From Steromphala cineraria (Eukaryota; Mollusca; Gastropoda; Trochida; Trochidae): 64,000 nt of DNA. Within the stretch, counting starts at the first letter, position 1, and each line of letters starts with the position of its first letter. The stretch lies in the NCBI GenBank assembly GCA_916613615.1, contig OU744726.1:19843515-19907514 (forward strand), in the 5' to 3' direction. The position numbers were made by a program, and so were the translations under genes. Below are positions 61,601 through 64,000 of this stretch, in pieces. The notes beneath the pieces were generated by a model that saw nothing but the letters and a program-made list of their open reading frames with translations, was not told the origin of the DNA and searched no databases.

Positions 61601-62761
61601 CAGCATGACTTTGCAAAATCAACCATCTTTAAAGCTGCATTATCATACTTGCATGATGTTCGGGGTGAAATCCAGCTATTGAAAATATGAATACATCAAT
61701 CTGTAGAAACATCTTTCGTCGAAATTTTGGTATCACATTTAATTTTCTTTATCAAACAGTTACATATATATTTTGACGTCAAGATCACAGTACCCCTGTT
61801 AAAAGGGCATAGCATTTAACGAACCCGCTTTCAGTGACGTAATCATTATGCGTGTAGGATTTACACCGTATCTCAACTACCGTAATTGCGTTGGATGGGT
61901 ATCAACTTTGGCAGCAACGAATACTTTATTCGAGAAAAAGAAAATAAAATCTACGGGTTTCAAGCGTATATTTAGAAACCGGAAGTTGTGAGATGGAAGT
62001 TTGTGTCAGCTGCCGTTTCGGTAAATTTGGTAAATTACTTCCTATTTAATGATGTTTCCGAGGTTGGTCGCAAAATTTTGCAACAAATACAAGGAAAACA
62101 GTAAAATTACTTTTAATAATATTGAACTCTGATAATGGATCTCTAAACTTCTTCGTGGCGGCCTGCATTGATGTTTTTTAAATCATAATGAAATAAAGTA
62201 TTTCTCGTTAGTTACAGTAAAGATATTGTACATGTAACATCTATGACATTTCTAAATGTGCAGTCAAAATTGTTGCAAATAATGCGAGTACAAGTGGAAC
62301 AATTTGATTTCTCTCACAGTCGACGATAAAAGACCAATTTCGAGTTTTCTTGGTTTTACTCAAGGGGAGAAAGTTGGTGTTTAACGCCACTGGGGCAATA
62401 TTCAGACAGTAGCGGTATTTTTACTGAAGGAGTAGCGAGTGTAGATACATACATTTTGAAAAAAATCCAATATTCACCTTACTTGTAAATAAGTCTATAC
62501 AGTTGTGAATAGTTGAATCAGGCATAAGCAAGTTGCCTCAATGAATGGATGTGCTGCGTTTATATATTACTTATTGTTCACAATTGAAAGCAAGGTCATG
62601 TTTACACAGATCGATATATCGAACTTACTCGCTTTCTCCGCAGGCCATGTCTCCTGTGTAAACCTGACATCTTCGTATTCCTGTCCAGCCAATGCAAACA
62701 GAAGCCTGGACACCTCACCAAACCCTTTGGCATTGAAGTATTTCAACTTATAGGACGGCAT
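58700..62761 (-). CDS. Sigma-class glutathione S-transferase, gene D
   Basis: Five exons, high to low: 62761-62629, 60387-60295, 59902-59787, 59649-59542, 58858-58700 (TAG). They give 202 aa. The protein starts [19 protein letters not shown] with Tyr8 kept; residue 12, Arg in A and B, is Lys. It continues [55 protein letters not shown] and [10 protein letters not shown]...[15 protein letters not shown]. First gene of the cluster and probably an active transferase. Intron 1 (2.2 kb) holds a 58-bp repeat and intron 4 a 42-bp repeat. A perfect DR1 element lies 78 bp upstream of the ATG. The function could be conjugation, prostaglandin isomerisation or both; sequence alone does not decide. Confidence 0.95.
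58998..59455 (-). repeat. 42-bp tandem repeat in GST-D intron 4
   Basis: The core unit 'atggcagtaagaaagtgaaa' then 'tatggtaatgagaaaggggagc' has a 42-bp period between about 59037 and 59370, with decayed edges. Since 42 is 14 codons, one minus-strand frame stays open for 117 residues as a 14-residue repeat ([14 protein letters not shown]). It sits between good exons of GST-D and is not an exon. Confidence 0.9.
60865..61275 (+). repeat. 58-bp tandem repeat in GST-D intron 1
   Basis: About seven units of 'tcaagtattactatcgacta', 'gcactttgatttgaggtaa' and '(g/a)ctaaggttaaccttag(c/t)g'. CCTTAG starts at 60960, 61018 and 61076, a 58-bp period. Most units contain the palindrome TAAGGTTAACCTTA. Confidence 0.9.
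62361..62417 (+). repeat. Fragment of a dispersed molluscan repeat, copy 2
   Basis: Reads ggtgtttaacgccactgg, ggcaatattcag and cagtagcggta, the same skeleton as 47757-47820. Located in GST-D intron 1. Confidence 0.5.
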
Positions 62762-62838
62762 CGTGTGAAGAGAAGGGCGAGAGTTACCTGAGCTGAAGCG
62801 TTCACTTGTAGGTTACCTGTCGCTTGTTTCAGGTAGAC

Positions 62839-62851
62839 TGACCTTTGACCT
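62839..62851 (-). promoter_or_regulatory. Perfect DR1 nuclear-receptor element upstream of GST-D
   Basis: On the minus strand the 13-mer is AGGTCAAAGGTCA, two consensus half-sites with one spacer base. It lies 78 bp upstream of the GST-D start codon. DR1 is the classical site for RXR homodimers, HNF4 and PPAR/RXR. Whether it is promoter or 5' UTR DNA is unknown. Confidence 0.55.
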
Positions 62852-64000
62852 TTGTGCTGGTTCTTTCTCAGCGTACTGATAAGAGGCTCGTGTGTGAACG
62901 CGCTTTTTTACGTTGGTTCTCTGTTTCTTAATCCATGGCGATGATGTTATTATTTTGCGTTAACAATAAACTGGTTCATTCCCGGTCCAGGGAGATGTCT
63001 GATTTAATTTTTTTAATTTTTTTCCTCTTCAAGCATTCTCTGTACTAATCCATTAATAACTTTACAAACCTTAAACCTCTCTTAAATTGTGCGTATGTTC
63101 CCATATTGTACTGATAACTTTTCGATGCACACTTATCGGGTTCTTTACACAACCTTGAGATGAACATGAAGTTGATTCGTTCTCGCACGTGCATGGTCAT
63201 TCTTTCAAGCGCAGCTATGTGATTGAAAGCCAATATCCCGCACTGCACGTGCGGTCCACGATTTACCTGTCAATTTAAATATACATGTACATGTTCTTAC
63301 TGAGAAACTTACTTAAGACGTGTGTCACTGGCCCTGCTTGATTGGTAACCCGGCGTACTATCAGGCGTACGCCGCAGGAAGTGACGAAACGTGCAAAGCA
63401 CTTTATTGGTACCAATACGCCGGTTTGAAAGACGCGCGAACCCGGCGTATCATGGCGGACAACTATCTTCCGTGTGACATTCCACAACTAATTTTTGTGA
63501 CATGAATACTTTTGATGATAACATATCAAAATTATTATTTTGAATAAAAAAAACAATCATGACTTATTTAAACATTGTACAGTGCATTAAACGAAAGTTG
63601 ATGTTTTATCAATAATTCGAAAAAATGTTAGAATTAAACTTCGTCTGACATGAATAAGATGTTTATTGAAGCTACTTTAAGGTATGCTCATTACTTCCTG
63701 TGTGCATACGCCGATACACTTGATTCAACTTCTGCCTGTTGCAGACCCGGATTATGCCGGACACGTGACAGGCGTATACACCTCTAAGACAAATCAAGCA
63801 GGGCCACTGATACATTTGATGAATACGCTGACAATGGGAGGGTTGCATGTTCCAGTCTCCATATCCACACTTTCAAAAGTAAAAACTTCAAATTCGATGT
63901 GTTTTATTAACATATTCTGATAAACCATCGAAACTTGAGAAGACTGTACTATTAAAACCCTTTTAAACCACACTATCACAGAGACAATCGATGAGCAGTT
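62852..64000. other. Upstream flank of GST-D, no gene seen
   Basis: No supported exon. A short imperfect inverted pair (tcactggccctgcttgatt at 63325-63343; complement at 63792-63810, 18 of 19) may mark the ends of a small element of about 0.49 kb. Short open frames overlap on both strands there. Confidence 0.45.

Overview
The window reads as nuclear DNA of a lophotrochozoan animal, most likely a mollusc and probably a bivalve. It has long AT-rich introns with GT/AG borders and three animal gene families. It also carries dispersed repeats with CCGT-rich and 'gcgggggat' modules, which from memory are common in bivalve genomes. Species cannot be fixed from sequence alone. There are no rRNA genes, credible tRNA genes, CRISPR arrays or bacterial operons.

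Layout. (1) 1-7054, plus strand: most of an ARIH2 (TRIAD1-type) RBR ubiquitin ligase gene. Thirteen exons are visible and the first coding exon lies left of the window. (2) 7343-9044: a dispersed repeat with ten 151-bp tandem units rich in AGGTCA-type half-sites. (3) 12149-34167, plus strand: a complete WASP/N-WASP gene, 11 coding exons and 510 aa, with EVH1, basic, CRIB/GBD, Pro-rich, two WH2, central and acidic parts. Its introns carry most of the interesting material. Intron 2 holds a small three-exon gene of unknown function (18350-20439) with its own TATA box, initiator and CRE-like sites. Intron 3 holds a 5.8-kb mobile-element-like unit filled with about 165 copies of a 34-bp minisatellite. 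Intron 8 holds a LINE 3' fragment. (4) 34168-40801: no host gene, but a decayed multi-copy (transposon-type) coding remnant on the minus strand and a degenerate 150-bp repeat. (5) 40802-62761, minus strand: a tandem cluster of sigma-class glutathione S-transferases (prostaglandin D synthase/S-crystallin family). Genes A, B and D are intact, each with five exons and identical intron phases. A two-exon pseudogene C lies between B and D. A 5.0-kb inverted-terminal-repeat element with a nested 1.8-kb element is inserted in the pseudogene. (6) 62762-64000: upstream flank of gene D with a perfect DR1 nuclear-receptor site.

Functional picture. ARIH2 would act in neddylated-cullin ubiquitination, N-WASP in Cdc42-controlled Arp2/3 actin nucleation, and the GST cluster in detoxification or prostanoid-type chemistry. 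Nothing suggests these neighbours work as one pathway. GST-B has Phe in place of the catalytic Tyr8, so it is probably not a normal GSH-activating enzyme. The strongest candidates for something undescribed are the nested gene in N-WASP intron 2, the TIR-bounded 34-bp minisatellite, and a repeated hairpin motif in a perfect 102-bp palindrome at 53.4 kb with a second copy at 56.3 kb.
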